A stretch of DNA of 64,000 nucleotides from Rhodopseudomonas palustris (GCF_034479375.1 NZ_CP140155.1:806001-870000), one strand, 5' to 3'; positions 48,146-59,319 are shown, numbered from the stretch's first letter. Numbers and translations are program-made. Notes: generated from the letters alone by a model not told the origin.

Positions 48146-48899
48146 AATATTGATTGTACAGCGGATTGGTGCGGATCGTCACCGGATCGCGCTCCGAATC
48201 CGACAGTTCGATCGTGTGTACGCACTTCACCGTGGCGGGCCGGTTGGTCATCACCACGATGCGGTCGGCCATGGTGATCGCCTCGCCGATGTCGTGCGTC
48301 ACCAGGATCACGCTCTTGCCACGCTCACGGATGATGCGCTGGACCTCGCCCTGCAGCAGCAGCCGGGTCTGGAAATCCAGCGCCGAAAACGGCTCGTCGA
48401 GCAGGATCACGTCCGGATCGAACGCCAGCGTGCGCATGAACGCCACGCGCTGCCGCATCCCGCCGGACAGCGTCGCCGGCTTGGCGTTCTCGAAGCCGCC
48501 GAGGCCGTAGGATGTGATCAGCCGGTGCGCGATCTCGACGGATTCGCCGCGTGACACGCCGCGCACTTCCAGGCCCAGGGTCACGTTGTCCAGCACGCTG
48601 CGCCAGGGCAGCAGCATGTCCTTCTGCAGCATGTAGCCGACATGGCCCTTGGCACCGGCGACCTGCACGCCGTTGACCGAGACGCTGCCCTGACTCGGCG
48701 TGAACAGTCCGGCGATGATGTTGAACAGCGTGGTCTTGCCGCAGCCCGATGGGCCGACGATGGCGAGCACTTCGCTCTTGCGCAGGCCGAACGAGATGTC
48801 GCCCAGCGCGCGCACCGGATTGGCGCTGTCGGCGTTGAACACCATCCCGACGCCGCTGGCGGTCAGGACGTCTCCATCCGCTGCCATCGCTTCCACCAT
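48102..48899 (-). CDS. ABC transporter ATP-binding protein, nitrate/taurine (SsuB) type
   Basis: A 265-residue ATPase: Walker A GPSGCGKTT, Q-loop YMLQKDMLLPWRSV, signature LSGGMRQRVAF, Walker B ILLDEPFSALD, switch His in VTHDIGEAI. LPWRSVLDNV is typical of the SsuB/TauB branch. Its ATG overlaps the stop codon of the RutD-like gene. Last gene of the operon that also encodes the binding protein (51733) and permease (49773). Confidence 0.92.
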   Translation of the reverse strand: MVEAMAADGDVLTASGVGMVFNADSANPVRALGDISFGLRKSEVLAIVGPSGCGKTTLFNIIAGLFTPSQGSVSVNGVQVAGAKGHVGYMLQKDMLLPWRSVLDNVTLGLEVRGVSRGESVEIAHRLITSYGLGGFENAKPATLSGGMRQRVAFMRTLAFDPDVILLDEPFSALDFQTRLLLQGEVQRIIRERGKSVILVTHDIGEAITMADRIVVMTNRPATVKCVHTIELSDSERDPVTIRTNPLYNQYFNQIWSELEIRREI

Positions 48900-49741
48900 C
48901 AGGCGATCTCCGGATAGTTCAGAGCTGGCGCCTGCCACTTCCTGCCTGCGATCACCGCGTCGAGATAGGACATCACCAGGGTGTTGAACTGATCCGGTAA
49001 GACCTGGGAGACGGCGTGACCGCCGGTCTCGAAATAAAACGTGTCGGCGGCGGGCATCAGCTTGGCCATACGCTGCGAGTAGAACTGCGGCGTCAGATGA
49101 TCGTCCTTGGCGCAGGTGATCAGAGACGGGCAGGTGATCTTCCGCAGTTCCTCGCCCGGGCTGTAGGAGCAGATCGCGTCGATCCGGCTCAGCATGATGT
49201 CGGTCGGCGCCAGCGCCTCGGCTGCGGCCGGCTCTTCGGCCTCGAGCTTGGCGATATTGGCGCTGACCCACCATGGCGGGCTGAGGAACAGCGGCGTGGT
49301 CTGGACGTAATGCAGCGCGCCGCTCTGCTGCAGCACGCGCTTGCGGACGTCGAAGCAGCGCGCGAAGTAAGCGTCGGAGGTCGCCCAGCCGGCGTACAGC
49401 ACGGCGCTTTTGATCCGCTTCGGAAAGCGCAGCGCCATGTCGTGGGCCATCGCGGCCCCGGTCGAATGACCGACGATATGCGCCGCCTCGATGCCGAGCG
49501 CGTCCATCAGCGCGACCATATCGTCGGTCATCTGCGGCACCGAATAGGTGATGCGGTCCTGCCGAGATCCGCCGGTGCCGCGATGATCGTGCAGCACCAC
49601 CTGATATTTGGCCGCGAAGGCGTCGAGATTCGGCTTGAAATAGCCGCCCGCGCCGCCGATGCCGGCCACCAGCAGCACCGGCTCGCCCTGGCCCGACACG
49701 CTGTAGGCGATCTCGGTTCCATTGACTTGAGCTAGCGGCAT
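48899..49741 (-). CDS. RutD-like alpha/beta hydrolase
   Basis: A 280-residue hydrolase from the ATG at 49741, which has GGAGAG five bases upstream (49753 is an alternative). LLVAGIGGAGGYFKPNLDAF, YQVVLHDHRGTGGS, Ser nucleophile in VGHSTGAAM, RCFDVRKRVLQQSGALHYVQ and FETGGHAVSQV follow E. coli RutD closely in order and spacing. RutD assists aminoacrylate or carbamate hydrolysis in the Rut pyrimidine pathway. RutB- and RutC-like proteins are encoded in the same operon. Confidence 0.85.
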   Translation of the reverse strand: MPLAQVNGTEIAYSVSGQGEPVLLVAGIGGAGGYFKPNLDAFAAKYQVVLHDHRGTGGSRQDRITYSVPQMTDDMVALMDALGIEAAHIVGHSTGAAMAHDMALRFPKRIKSAVLYAGWATSDAYFARCFDVRKRVLQQSGALHYVQTTPLFLSPPWWVSANIAKLEAEEPAAAEALAPTDIMLSRIDAICSYSPGEELRKITCPSLITCAKDDHLTPQFYSQRMAKLMPAADTFYFETGGHAVSQVLPDQFNTLVMSYLDAVIAGRKWQAPALNYPEIA

Positions 49742-49772
49742 CCCACTCTCCATTCCACTTGCAGATGTATCA

Positions 49773-50558
49773 TCACCAGGACAGCCAGCGCTCGAGCAGC
49801 GTGACGGCGTAGTCCAGCACGAGCGCCAGCAGCATCAGGGCGAACAGCCCGACCCAGACCGCGTTGAGGTCGTAAAGCGTGCCGGCGTAGTAGACGAGGT
49901 AGCCGAGCCCCTGCTTGGCGGCGATGTATTCGCCGACAACCGCGCCGATCAAGGCGAACCCGACGTTGAGGCGCAGGCCGGAGATGATCCACGGCATGGT
50001 CGCCGGCGCGACGATCTTGAGGAAGGTCTGGCGCTGGCTCGCGCCGAGCGAGCGCATCAGCCGGATCAGGTCCTGATCGACCTCCTGCGCGCCGCTGAAG
50101 GCGGTCATCAGCGAAACGATGAAGGTGATGATCGCCGCGATCGCGATCTTGGATTCGATGCCGATCCCGAACCAGACGATGATCAGCGGCGCCAGCGCGA
50201 TCTTCGGAAGCCCGTTGATGGCGACGATGAACGGCCGCAGTACCAGCGCCAGGCGCGGGGTGAGCCATAATGCCAGGCCCGCGGCACTGCCGAGCGAGCA
50301 GCCGATCACGAAGCCGACCAGCGATTCGAAGCCCGTCACCAGCGTCGACTGGATCAGCGTGCCGTCGGCCAGCAGCGTGACGAATTTGCCGGCGATGCCG
50401 CTCGGCTGACCGTAGAGATAGACCGGCAGCCACTCGGCCCGGATCGCGATTTCCCACAGCCCGAAAAAGCCGATGGTGAGCGCGATCTGTCCGAGCAGGA
50501 TCAGCAGCCACGGCGAGACCAACGAGCCGCGCTGCTTTGCCGGGACGGCGATCGTCAT
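49773..50558 (-). CDS. ABC transporter permease, nitrate/taurine (SsuC) type
   Basis: A 261-residue inner-membrane protein with six predicted helices and the EAA-type loop [20 protein letters not shown] followed by [20 protein letters not shown]. It is the translocation subunit for the importer whose binding protein and ATPase are at 51733 and 48102. Its start overlaps the RutC-like stop by four bases (ATGA), tying transport to the Rut-type enzymes. Confidence 0.92.
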   Translation of the reverse strand: MTIAVPAKQRGSLVSPWLLILLGQIALTIGFFGLWEIAIRAEWLPVYLYGQPSGIAGKFVTLLADGTLIQSTLVTGFESLVGFVIGCSLGSAAGLALWLTPRLALVLRPFIVAINGLPKIALAPLIIVWFGIGIESKIAIAAIITFIVSLMTAFSGAQEVDQDLIRLMRSLGASQRQTFLKIVAPATMPWIISGLRLNVGFALIGAVVGEYIAAKQGLGYLVYYAGTLYDLNAVWVGLFALMLLALVLDYAVTLLERWLSW

Positions 50559-50947
50559 GTCGACTTCGCCAGATGCGCGATCGAGGAGATCTCGACCAGG
50601 AATTCCGGCTTCACCAGATCGGCGCGGATGCAGTAGCGCGCCGGAAAATCCTTCGGGAAGTATTCCTTGTAGACCACGTTCATGGCGGCGTAGTCGGACA
50701 GGTCCTTGAGAAAGATCGAGTTCATGGTGACGTCCGCCATGGTGCCGCCGGCGGCCTCGACGATGCTCTTGATCGATTCCAGCACCGCGCGGGTCTGCGC
50801 GGTGGCGTCGCCGACGCCGACAGTCTTGCCTTCGGCGTCCATCGCCAGCACGCCCGAGACGTAGAGGATGTTGTCGGCGAGCACGCCGGGCGAGTAGGGC
50901 GCCAGCGGCGGAGGCGAACCGGCGGGGATGATCGGTTTGCGCGACAT
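50555..50947 (-). CDS. RutC-like RidA/YjgF-family protein
   Basis: A 130-residue RidA-fold enamine/imine deaminase: [78 protein letters not shown]. The pattern follows RutC, including the conserved R of PARYCI and terminal E. RutC acts on aminoacrylate in the uracil pathway. It is translated with the permease (ATGA overlap) and lies 54 bases after the RutB-like gene. Confidence 0.9.
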   Translation of the reverse strand: MSRKPIIPAGSPPPLAPYSPGVLADNILYVSGVLAMDAEGKTVGVGDATAQTRAVLESIKSIVEAAGGTMADVTMNSIFLKDLSDYAAMNVVYKEYFPKDFPARYCIRADLVKPEFLVEISSIAHLAKST

Positions 50948-51001
50948 GTCAGGGCTCCTCGAGTTTGGGCTGAAACGATGTGGTTCGACGGACTGAAACT
51001 G

Positions 51002-51712
51002 TCAGCGATTGGTCAGGCTGCGCAACTCGCTGGTGGTGGTGGTCCAGCCGAAAAAGGTCTCGACGTTGTAGATGGTGGCTTCCTGCAGCGACGGCGGGCC
51101 GGCCTGCAGCGTGGCGTCCTTCACCATGATCGGGAAGTACTCCAGGAAGTAACCGTCACGGATGGTGGATTCGACGCAGACATTGGTGGCGACGCCGACC
51201 ACGACGAGATTGCGGATTCGGCGCGCCCGCAGCATGGCGTCGAGCTGGGTGCCGTAGAAGCCGCTGTAGCGCGGCTTCGGCAGCACCAGTTCGCCCGGCA
51301 GCGGCAGCAGCTTGTCGACCAGCGCGTAGTCCCAGGTGCCGCGGGTGATCAGCTTGCCGTCGAGATCGGGCCGCGACCGCATCGTCTTCAGCGCGTTCGA
51401 CTTCCACCAGTTCGGCGAGTCCGGGGTGCCGGCCTCCTGTTTGGCGGCGTCCCAGCCGTTCTGGAAGAACACGATGGTGAAGCCGAGTTTGCGGGATATC
51501 TCCAGCGTCTCCGCCACCGCGGCGATCACCGGCTTGGCGCCGCTGACGTCGAAGCCGGCGAGATCCAGATAGCCGCCCGGAGACGCGTAGGCGTTCTGCA
51601 TGTCGACCACGATCAGCGCGGTCTCGTCGGGCGACAGCGGAAACTCTTCCGGCTTCGCCGGCAGCATGAGCGCGTTGTCGCGGCGCGGCAACGATTGCGG
51701 AATGGTCGGCAT
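51002..51712 (-). CDS. RutB-like ureidoacrylate amidohydrolase
   Basis: A 236-residue isochorismatase-fold cysteine hydrolase. The triad is Asp37 ([19 protein letters not shown]), Lys146 ([15 protein letters not shown]) and Cys179 ([19 protein letters not shown]). These blocks, and [20 protein letters not shown], are near-verbatim RutB. RutB cleaves ureidoacrylate to aminoacrylate and carbamate after ring opening of uracil by RutA; no RutA is seen here. The ATG at 51712 is preceded by AGGAA. Twenty bases follow the binding-protein gene. Confidence 0.92.
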   Translation of the reverse strand: MPTIPQSLPRRDNALMLPAKPEEFPLSPDETALIVVDMQNAYASPGGYLDLAGFDVSGAKPVIAAVAETLEISRKLGFTIVFFQNGWDAAKQEAGTPDSPNWWKSNALKTMRSRPDLDGKLITRGTWDYALVDKLLPLPGELVLPKPRYSGFYGTQLDAMLRARRIRNLVVVGVATNVCVESTIRDGYFLEYFPIMVKDATLQAGPPSLQEATIYNVETFFGWTTTTSELRSLTNR

Positions 51713-51732
51713 CGATGTTCCTGCTGTCGTCG

Positions 51733-52788
51733 TCAGCTTTTCAGGCCGAAATCGGCCGTGGCCTTGGTGGCGATGGTGGTGTCGACCATCTCCTCGTAGG
51801 GCAGCGTCTTCTTGAGTGTACCGGCGCCACTCTCGTGCTTCATGATCGCGTCCCAGTCTTCCTTGGTGATGATGGGATTGCGCGGAACCACGTTCTTGGT
51901 GGTCATGAAATTCTTGGCGCCGAGCTTGACGACCTCCGGCGCGACGCTGGGGAATTCCTGCCGGCTGACCTCTTCGAACGCGTTCGGATCGGTGTGCAGC
52001 AGCTTCATGGCGTCGGCCAGGGCGTTGGTGAATTTCTGCACCGTCTCGCCGTTGGACTTCAGGTACGGTTCGGTGACGAAGATCGAGGAGAACGCGATCG
52101 GCCCGAGAGTATCGGCGAACGAGTAGACCACTTCGAGGCCGAACTGCGTGACGCCGATGCTGGCGTCCCAATCGAAGGCGATGGCGAGATCGGCGCGGCC
52201 GTCCTTGACCGCGGCGGCCTGCGCGCCGGGCGGCAGTTCCAGGAAATTGACGCCGGCTTCCTTCGGATCGAATCCGCCGATGCTGCGCATCAGATAGGTC
52301 GGCGTCGAGATCGTGTTGGACGGGAAGCGCAGCGTGGCGATGGTCTTGCCCTTGAGGTCGGCCAGCGAATTGATCTTCAGGCCCGGCTTGGCGATCGCGA
52401 ACAGCGAGATGCCGCCCGCCACCTTGGCGATGACGCGCATCTTGCCGCCTTCCAGCGTCGAGTTCACCGACATGCCGGTGCCGGTCAGCGCGAATTGCGC
52501 GCGGTTGGCGAGCAGCACCGACACCGGCACGGCGATGCCGCCGGCGGTGGACAGCTCGACGTCGAGGCCTTGCTTGGCGAACAGATCCTTGCGCATCGCC
52601 GTGTAAAGCGGGGTGTAGAGCGCGATGTGGATCGCCTCGGAGACGATCACCTTGGTCCGGCTCTGCGCGATGCTCGGCATCGGAAACGCCGCGGCCAGTC
52701 CCAGCGCGCCGGTGCCGAGCAGAAGGTTGCGCCGGGTCGGAGCCGAGAGTGTCGAGAGGGAGGTCGTTTCGGTCTTTTTCGAAGTCAT
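51733..52788 (-). CDS. NMT1/SsuA-type substrate-binding protein
   Basis: A 351-residue periplasmic protein with a twin-arginine signal ([20 protein letters not shown]). The mature part fits the NMT1/THI5-like/SsuA family: [55 protein letters not shown]. Family members bind sulfonates, nitrate, thiamine precursors or pyrimidines. It heads the six-gene operon, so its ligand is probably a substrate or precursor of the RutB/C/D-like enzymes. Confidence 0.92.
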   Translation of the reverse strand: MTSKKTETTSLSTLSAPTRRNLLLGTGALGLAAAFPMPSIAQSRTKVIVSEAIHIALYTPLYTAMRKDLFAKQGLDVELSTAGGIAVPVSVLLANRAQFALTGTGMSVNSTLEGGKMRVIAKVAGGISLFAIAKPGLKINSLADLKGKTIATLRFPSNTISTPTYLMRSIGGFDPKEAGVNFLELPPGAQAAAVKDGRADLAIAFDWDASIGVTQFGLEVVYSFADTLGPIAFSSIFVTEPYLKSNGETVQKFTNALADAMKLLHTDPNAFEEVSRQEFPSVAPEVVKLGAKNFMTTKNVVPRNPIITKEDWDAIMKHESGAGTLKKTLPYEEMVDTTIATKATADFGLKS

Positions 52789-52896
52789 GATGGCTCCTGA
52801 CGAGATGGCCTGCCGCCGACGTGGGTGAGCACCCCGGGGGACAGCCGTCGTGCGCCGCTCCCCGATGAACTGGGACAGGCTAGGAAGCCTTCAGCG

Positions 52897-52913
52897 TTCT
52901 TAAAAGTCGAGAA
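52897..52913. promoter_or_regulatory. Possible LysR-type operator upstream of the Rut-like operon
   Basis: TTCTTAAAAGTCGAGAA has the LTTR half-site pattern T-N11-A with TTCT/AGAA arms. It lies in the 164-base gap between the LysR gene and the binding-protein gene. Assignment is by pattern only. Confidence 0.35.
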
Positions 52914-52952
52914 TCTGTCATGTGTTCATGCGGAAAAGGCAACACCCGGCGA

Positions 52953-53861
52953 CTATTCCGAGCGTTCCTTCGAGGCCCGGATCGTCACGGTCAGCAGTTT
53001 CAGGAACTCCTGAGCGGCGTGTGAGAGCGGCCGGTCGCGGTGCACATTGATGCTGGACCGCGCCGAGGCCAGTTCCTGATCGGCGACGGGGATCGCCCGC
53101 AGATGGCCGGCCTCGAGGTCCGACACCACCGCGAGAGCGGGCTTGAAGGCGATGAACTGGCCGGTCGCCGCCATGGTGTTGGTCAGCTCCAGCGAATTGG
53201 TGGTCACCAAAATCTTGGGCGCGAGCTTGTGTTTGGCGACGGTGCGCTCGAACGATTGCCGCAGGCCGAAGCTGTGGTCGGGCAGCGCCAGCGGCTCCCG
53301 GCAGATTTCCTCGAGCGTGAGCTGTTTGCGATCGGCGTATTTGTGGCCGGGTGTGACAAGGCACGAGATCGGCTCTGGAAACTCCGCGATGGTCTCGATC
53401 TCGGCGCGGCGGGTGGCGTTGAAGGTGATGCCGATATCGGCATCGTCCTCCAGCAAGGCCTCGATGATCCGGTCGGTCGAGGCGGTCTGCACCTTGAAGG
53501 CTACGGCCGGATAGCGGATCTGAAATTCGGCCAGGATGCTCGGCAGCAGCCCGCGGACGAAGCCCTCGATCACCCACAGGCTCACCTCGCCGCGCCGCAG
53601 TCCGCGCAGATCATCGATGCCGGAGCGGGCGCGGTCGATGTCGCGGAACACCCTATGGCTGTGGCGGGCGAGAACCTCGCCGGCCGCGGTCAGCCGAACG
53701 CCGCTCTTGGAGCGCTCGAACAGGACCGCGTCGAGTTCGTGCTCGAGCTGCGCGATCTGCCGGCTCACCGCTGAGGGAGCGACATGCAGCCGGTCGGCCG
53801 CCTTGCGGATCGAGCCGAGCCTGGCGACCGCGTTGAAATATCGGAGTGTCAGGAAACGCAC
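52953..53861 (-). CDS. LysR-family transcriptional regulator
   Basis: A 302-residue LTTR: N-terminal wHTH (LRYFNAVARLGSIRKAADRL, HVAPSAVSRQIAQLEHELDA), then an effector-binding domain (RRGEVSLWVIEGFVRGLLPS; SSINVHRDRPLSHAAQEFLK). It is just upstream of the Rut-like operon on the same strand, and most likely controls it in response to the imported substrate or a product. Same-strand rather than divergent placement is slightly unusual for an LTTR. Confidence 0.92.
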   Translation of the reverse strand: MRFLTLRYFNAVARLGSIRKAADRLHVAPSAVSRQIAQLEHELDAVLFERSKSGVRLTAAGEVLARHSHRVFRDIDRARSGIDDLRGLRRGEVSLWVIEGFVRGLLPSILAEFQIRYPAVAFKVQTASTDRIIEALLEDDADIGITFNATRRAEIETIAEFPEPISCLVTPGHKYADRKQLTLEEICREPLALPDHSFGLRQSFERTVAKHKLAPKILVTTNSLELTNTMAATGQFIAFKPALAVVSDLEAGHLRAIPVADQELASARSSINVHRDRPLSHAAQEFLKLLTVTIRASKERSE

Positions 53862-53925
53862 GGCGCCTCGAATGTTTCAAGCCCGTCCGTAGCATGGATC
53901 GACCGCGCCGACCGGCGCAAGGGCG

Positions 53926-55398
53926 TCACAATCTCTGATCGCGCGCGGTCTGGGTTTCTTCGGTCGCCGTCTTGGCTGCTGCGCCGGCGGCGCCCTTCTT
54001 GCTCGAGATCTCGATCGCCTTCCGCCCCGAGATCTCACTGCCGGCATCGTCCGGCATCCGCCAGAAGAAGAACGCCGACAGCGCCGACATCACCGCGACC
54101 ACGACGAAGGCCGGGGCGAAATCGTCGGCGCCGAGCGTCGTGGTGCCGTGCCACGCCATCGTCGACTCGACGGCAAACGCGCCGATCGCGACGCCGGCGG
54201 AGATCGCCAATTGCTGGCCGACGCTGACCAGCGTGGTGGCGCGGCTCATCTGCGCGGTCTCCACCTCGGCATAGGCGACGGTGTTGATCGCGGTGAACTG
54301 CAGCGAGCGGAAGAAACCGCCGACCAGCAGGATGATCATGATCAGCAGCAGCGGCGTCGCCGGCGTGAACAGCGCGCAGGCGGCGAGAAACACCGAGCTG
54401 ACCAGCGCGTTGATGGTCATGATCTTGCGGAAGCCGAAGGTGCGGATGATCCTTGCTGCGAGCGGCTTCATCCCCATCGCGCCGGCCGAGGAGGCGAAGG
54501 TGACGAGGCCGGAGTGAAACGGCGACAGCCCGAACCCGATCTGCATCAGGAGCGGCAGCAGGAACGGCAGCGCGCCGATGCCGAGCCTGAACAGGAAGCC
54601 GCCGGTCATGCTGGCGCGCAGCGTCGTCAGCCGCAGCAGCGAGAAATCCAGCACCGGCGAGGCGGTCCGGCGGGCGTGCAGGACGTACAGCGTCATCGAG
54701 ATCGTGCCGATCGCGATCAGCGCCACCACCACTTGCCAGGGCAGCAGGCCGAGCCCGGCGACCGACAGGCCGAAGGCGATGCCGGCGAGCCCGATTCCGG
54801 CCAGCACCAGGCCATAGAGGTCGAACCGCTCCGGATTTTCGCTGCGGATCGGATCGATGTAGCGCTGCGCGAAGAAGATCCCGGCGAGCCCGATCGGGAT
54901 GTTGATCAGGAAGATCCAGTGCCAGGAGAAGTAGGTGGTGATGAAGCCGCCGAGCGGCGGGCCGATCACGGGCCCGATCAGCGCCGGCACCGTCATCCAC
55001 GCCATCGCGCCGACCAGCGCGCTCTTGTCGATCGAGCGCAGCAGCACCAGCCGCCCGACCGGCGTCATCATCGCGCCGCCCAGGCCCTGGAGGATGCGTG
55101 CGAGGACGAAATCGGTAATGGATTGCGATAGCGCGCAGCCGATCGAGCCGACCATGAACACCGCGATCGCCGCCGAGAACACGGTGCGCGCACCGAACCG
55201 GTCGGCGGTCCAGCCGGAGGCCGGGATGAACACCGCGAGCGACAGCAGGTAGGACGTGATCGCGAGCTTCAGCGTCAGCGGCGATGTGCCGATATCGGCC
55301 GCGATCGCCGGCAGCGACGTGGCGATCACGGTGGCGTCCATGTTCTCCATGAACAGCGCGGCGGCCACGATCAGCGGGATCAGTCGTTCTTTGTTCAT
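53926..55398 (-). CDS. DHA2-family MFS multidrug transporter
   Basis: A 490-residue inner-membrane protein with about 14 membrane segments and the DHA2 signatures MENMDATVIATSLPAIAADI (motif D1), GWTADRFGARTVF (motif A) and VLARILQGLGGAMMTPVGRL (motif B) plus PLGGFITTYFSWHWIFLINI (motif C). It should be a proton-driven exporter. The start is the ATG at 55398. A 63-base gap separates it from the LysR gene upstream of the Rut-like operon; its substrate is unknown. Confidence 0.93.
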   Translation of the reverse strand: MNKERLIPLIVAAALFMENMDATVIATSLPAIAADIGTSPLTLKLAITSYLLSLAVFIPASGWTADRFGARTVFSAAIAVFMVGSIGCALSQSITDFVLARILQGLGGAMMTPVGRLVLLRSIDKSALVGAMAWMTVPALIGPVIGPPLGGFITTYFSWHWIFLINIPIGLAGIFFAQRYIDPIRSENPERFDLYGLVLAGIGLAGIAFGLSVAGLGLLPWQVVVALIAIGTISMTLYVLHARRTASPVLDFSLLRLTTLRASMTGGFLFRLGIGALPFLLPLLMQIGFGLSPFHSGLVTFASSAGAMGMKPLAARIIRTFGFRKIMTINALVSSVFLAACALFTPATPLLLIMIILLVGGFFRSLQFTAINTVAYAEVETAQMSRATTLVSVGQQLAISAGVAIGAFAVESTMAWHGTTTLGADDFAPAFVVVAVMSALSAFFFWRMPDDAGSEISGRKAIEISSKKGAAGAAAKTATEETQTARDQRL

Positions 55399-55534
55399 GC
55401 AGAGTTTCGGCGGGGAAGGGAGCCCGCCTGTAGCATCGCGTCGCAGCGCCCGCCATTGCGGACGGCGCAGAGGCACCTAAATCTTGCGTGACCGGCGCAC
55501 GCATGGCCGGAGCCCGTGTGGGGGAGTTCCGCCG

Positions 55535-55783
55535 ATGATCTACCTGCTCGCCGCCTTCCTGCCGCCGCTCGGCCTGCTGCTCAACGGCCAGCCGTTGTCG
55601 GCCGTGTTCAATCTGGCGCTGCTGGTGGTGTGCGTGATCCTCGGGCTGATCTTCAGTCCGCTGTGGCTGCTGCCGTCGCTGCACGCGCTGATCGCGGTGC
55701 GGATGCGGCAGGAGAAGCGGATGCACCGCGAGGTGGTCGAGGCGATCCGCCAGCACGGCCCGCCGCCGGCCTATCGGCGCTGA
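55535..55783 (+). CDS. Small membrane protein, YqaE/Pmp3-like
   Basis: An 82-residue protein with two hydrophobic segments (MIYLLAAFLPPLGLLLNG; FNLALLVVCVILGLIFSPLW) and a basic C-terminus. FLPPLG followed by a second helix resembles the Pmp3/YqaE proteolipid family, linked with membrane-potential and salt stress. It lacks the family's usual GIIHA turn, so the assignment is tentative. An upstream in-frame start at 55484 gives a longer head. Confidence 0.65.
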   Translation: MIYLLAAFLPPLGLLLNGQPLSAVFNLALLVVCVILGLIFSPLWLLPSLHALIAVRMRQEKRMHREVVEAIRQHGPPPAYRR

Positions 55784-55838
55784 GGGGCGCGAGGTCCCGC
55801 GGTGCACGCATCGCGGGTGCGCACAAAAGCCGTGGTTG

Positions 55839-55855
55839 AAGGGGCGCGGCCCCTT
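55839..55855 (+). terminator. Short hairpin downstream of the Pmp3-like gene
   Basis: AAGGGGC and GCCCCTT pair (7 bp) with a GCG loop, followed by a weak T-rich stretch, 56 bases after the stop. It overlaps the possible guaB -35 box. Confidence 0.4.
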
Positions 55856-55882
55856 TGATTCGTCATATCCCCGTGCTATCGA
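55855..55882 (+). promoter_or_regulatory. Possible guaB promoter
   Basis: TTGATT at 55855-55860 and TATCGA at 55877-55882 are spaced by 16 bases, about 115 bases upstream of the guaB ATG. Both boxes are moderate matches. Confidence 0.35.
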
Positions 55883-55986
55883 CCACCGCCAACCCTCCCG
55901 ACGGGCTCGATTCGACGGCGCTGCCGCTGTGGCGCCGAACGCGGCTCCCGTCTCCCGAGCTTGAACGCGGCGCAACCTGCCGCTGA

Positions 55987-57495
<1,509 letters not shown>

Positions 57496-57540
57496 GGCCG
57501 AGCTGGTAATTGTCTCAAATAGTCGCAGATAACTCTCGTT

Positions 57541-57651
57541 CGTCATTCCGGGGCGCGCGCAGCGCGAACCCGGAATCTCGAAGAGATGAACGCGGTCAGT
57601 GCCCGTTTCAGATTCCGGGTTCGCTCACTTCGTGAGCGCCCCGGAATGACG
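57541..57651. repeat. CGTCATTCCGGGG palindromic repeat, copy 8
   Basis: CGTCATTCCGGGG from 57541 and CCCCGGAATGACG to 57651; inner arms ACCCGGAATCT and AGATTCCGGGT pair. It occupies a third of the 312-base gap after guaB; the rest, 57652-57807, shows no gene. Confidence 0.9.
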
Positions 57652-57807
57652 AGCGCGTGACGGTGTGTGGTCTGTACGCCGGAGCGACGAGCGAGGCGGG
57701 CGTCTTGATGCCCGAAAGCGGCGCAGGCTTGCGTCCCGTCTGCCGCAGTTGGCGAATGCGGATTGGTCGCCTACAACTCTCCAATCAACAACAAAGAAGG
57801 AAACGCA

Positions 57808-58833
57808 ATGTCCAAGGCCAAGCGCATCGTTCTCGCCTCGCGTCCGACGGGAGAGCCGACGGCGGCGAATTTCCGCCTCGAGGATTTTGACGCGCCGACG
57901 CCGGGTGAGGGCCAGGTGCTGCTGCGCACGATTTGGCTGTCGCTCGATCCCTATATGCGCGGCCGCATGAGCGACGGGCCGTCCTACGCGCAGCCGGTGC
58001 CGGTCGGCGGCGTGATGGAAGGCGGCACCGTCTGCGAGGTGCTCGACTCCAAGAGCCCGGGCTTCGCCAAGGGCGACATCGTGCTGGCGCACAGCGGCTG
58101 GGCGACCCACGCCGTCGCCGACGCCAAGCCGCTGCGCAAGATCGATCCGTCGCTGGGGCCGATCTCGACCGCGGTCGGCGTGCTCGGCATGCCCGGCATG
58201 ACGGCCTATACGGGCCTGCTGGACATCGGTCAGCCGAAGGCAGGCGAGACCGTCGTCGTCGCAGCCGCCTCCGGCGCGGTCGGCTCCGCGGTCGGCCAGA
58301 TCGCGAAGATCAAGGGCGCTCGCGCGGTCGGCATCGCCGGCGGCAAGGCGAAGTGCGACTACGTCAAGAGCGAACTCGGCTTCGACGATTGCCTCGACCA
58401 TCGCGATCCGGATCTCGCCGCCAAGCTGAAGGCGGCGTGCCCGAACGGCATCGACGTGTATTTCGAGAATGTCGGCGGCGAGGTGTTCGAGGCGGTGTTT
58501 CCGCTGTTCAACGCTTTCGCCCGGATGCCGGTGTGCGGACTGATCGCGCAATACAACGCGTTCGAGGCGCCGCCGACGCCGAAATGGGCCACCGCGCTGA
58601 TGCGCCACGTGCTGACCAAGCGTCTCACCATCCGCGGCTTCATCGTCAGCGATTTCGCCGGACGCCGGCAGGAGTTCCTGCGCGATATGTCGGAGTGGGT
58701 GCGCGACGGCAAGGTGAAGTACAAGGAGTTCGTCACCGAAGGCGTCGAGAGCGCGCCGGAGGCGTTCATCGGCCTGCTGAAGGGCGCCAATTTCGGCAAG
58801 CAACTGGTCCGCGTCGGACCCGACAAGGCCTGA
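57808..58833 (+). CDS. NADP-dependent MDR reductase, CurA/leukotriene-B4 dehydrogenase type
   Basis: A 341-residue medium-chain reductase: LASRPTGEPTAANFRLEDFD, WLSLDPYMRGRM (the family signature), GMPGMTAYTGLLDIGQPKAG, AAASGAVGSAVGQIAKIKGA and FENVGGEVFEAVFPL. It should reduce the C=C bond of 2-alkenals, enones or curcumin-like compounds with NADPH. The ATG at 57808 is preceded by GAAGGAAA. It is 63 bases upstream of a MAPEG gene. Confidence 0.93.
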   Translation: MSKAKRIVLASRPTGEPTAANFRLEDFDAPTPGEGQVLLRTIWLSLDPYMRGRMSDGPSYAQPVPVGGVMEGGTVCEVLDSKSPGFAKGDIVLAHSGWATHAVADAKPLRKIDPSLGPISTAVGVLGMPGMTAYTGLLDIGQPKAGETVVVAAASGAVGSAVGQIAKIKGARAVGIAGGKAKCDYVKSELGFDDCLDHRDPDLAAKLKAACPNGIDVYFENVGGEVFEAVFPLFNAFARMPVCGLIAQYNAFEAPPTPKWATALMRHVLTKRLTIRGFIVSDFAGRRQEFLRDMSEWVRDGKVKYKEFVTEGVESAPEAFIGLLKGANFGKQLVRVGPDKA

Positions 58834-58896
58834 CAAGATAACGCGGGCCTCGGCTGCCGCCGAGGTCCGCGCCGCTCTCTTCAACAGGAGGTCGCG

Positions 58897-59319
58897 ATGT
58901 CGGTCCAGATGGTGCTGCTGCCGGTGTTCGTGCTGATCGGGCTGACCTTCGCGCTGCTGCTGGGAACCTTCTGGGAGCGGCGGCGCGCGCTGGTGTCACG
59001 CGAGACCAAGATCCGCGACATCGCGCTCGGGCAGCCGAACTGGCCGGAGCGCGCGACGAAGGTCGCGAACTGCTACAGAAACCAGTTCGAACTGCCAATT
59101 CTGTTCTATACGCTGATCGCGATCGGACTGCCGCTGCGGCGGATCGATCTGGTGCTGGTGCTGCTCTCCTGGGTGTTCGTGGTGACGCGGTTCGCCCATG
59201 CCGGCATCTTCGTCAGCTCCAACGACCTCGGGCAGCGATCGACGGCCTGGTTCGCAGGCGCGCTGGTGCTGCTGGCGATGTGGGTGTATTTCGCGCTGCG
59301 CATGCTGCTGCTGATCTGA
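58897..59319 (+). CDS. MAPEG-family membrane protein
   Basis: A 140-residue protein with four hydrophobic helices. ANCYRNQFELPILFYTLIAI matches the MAPEG signature (R-N-Q-x-E-x-P-x-x-Y/F), followed by FVVTRFAHAGIFVSSND. MAPEG proteins can be glutathione-dependent transferases or peroxidases in the membrane. GGAGG precedes the ATG. Followed after 38 bases by rsmB. Confidence 0.88.
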   Translation: MSVQMVLLPVFVLIGLTFALLLGTFWERRRALVSRETKIRDIALGQPNWPERATKVANCYRNQFELPILFYTLIAIGLPLRRIDLVLVLLSWVFVVTRFAHAGIFVSSNDLGQRSTAWFAGALVLLAMWVYFALRMLLLI

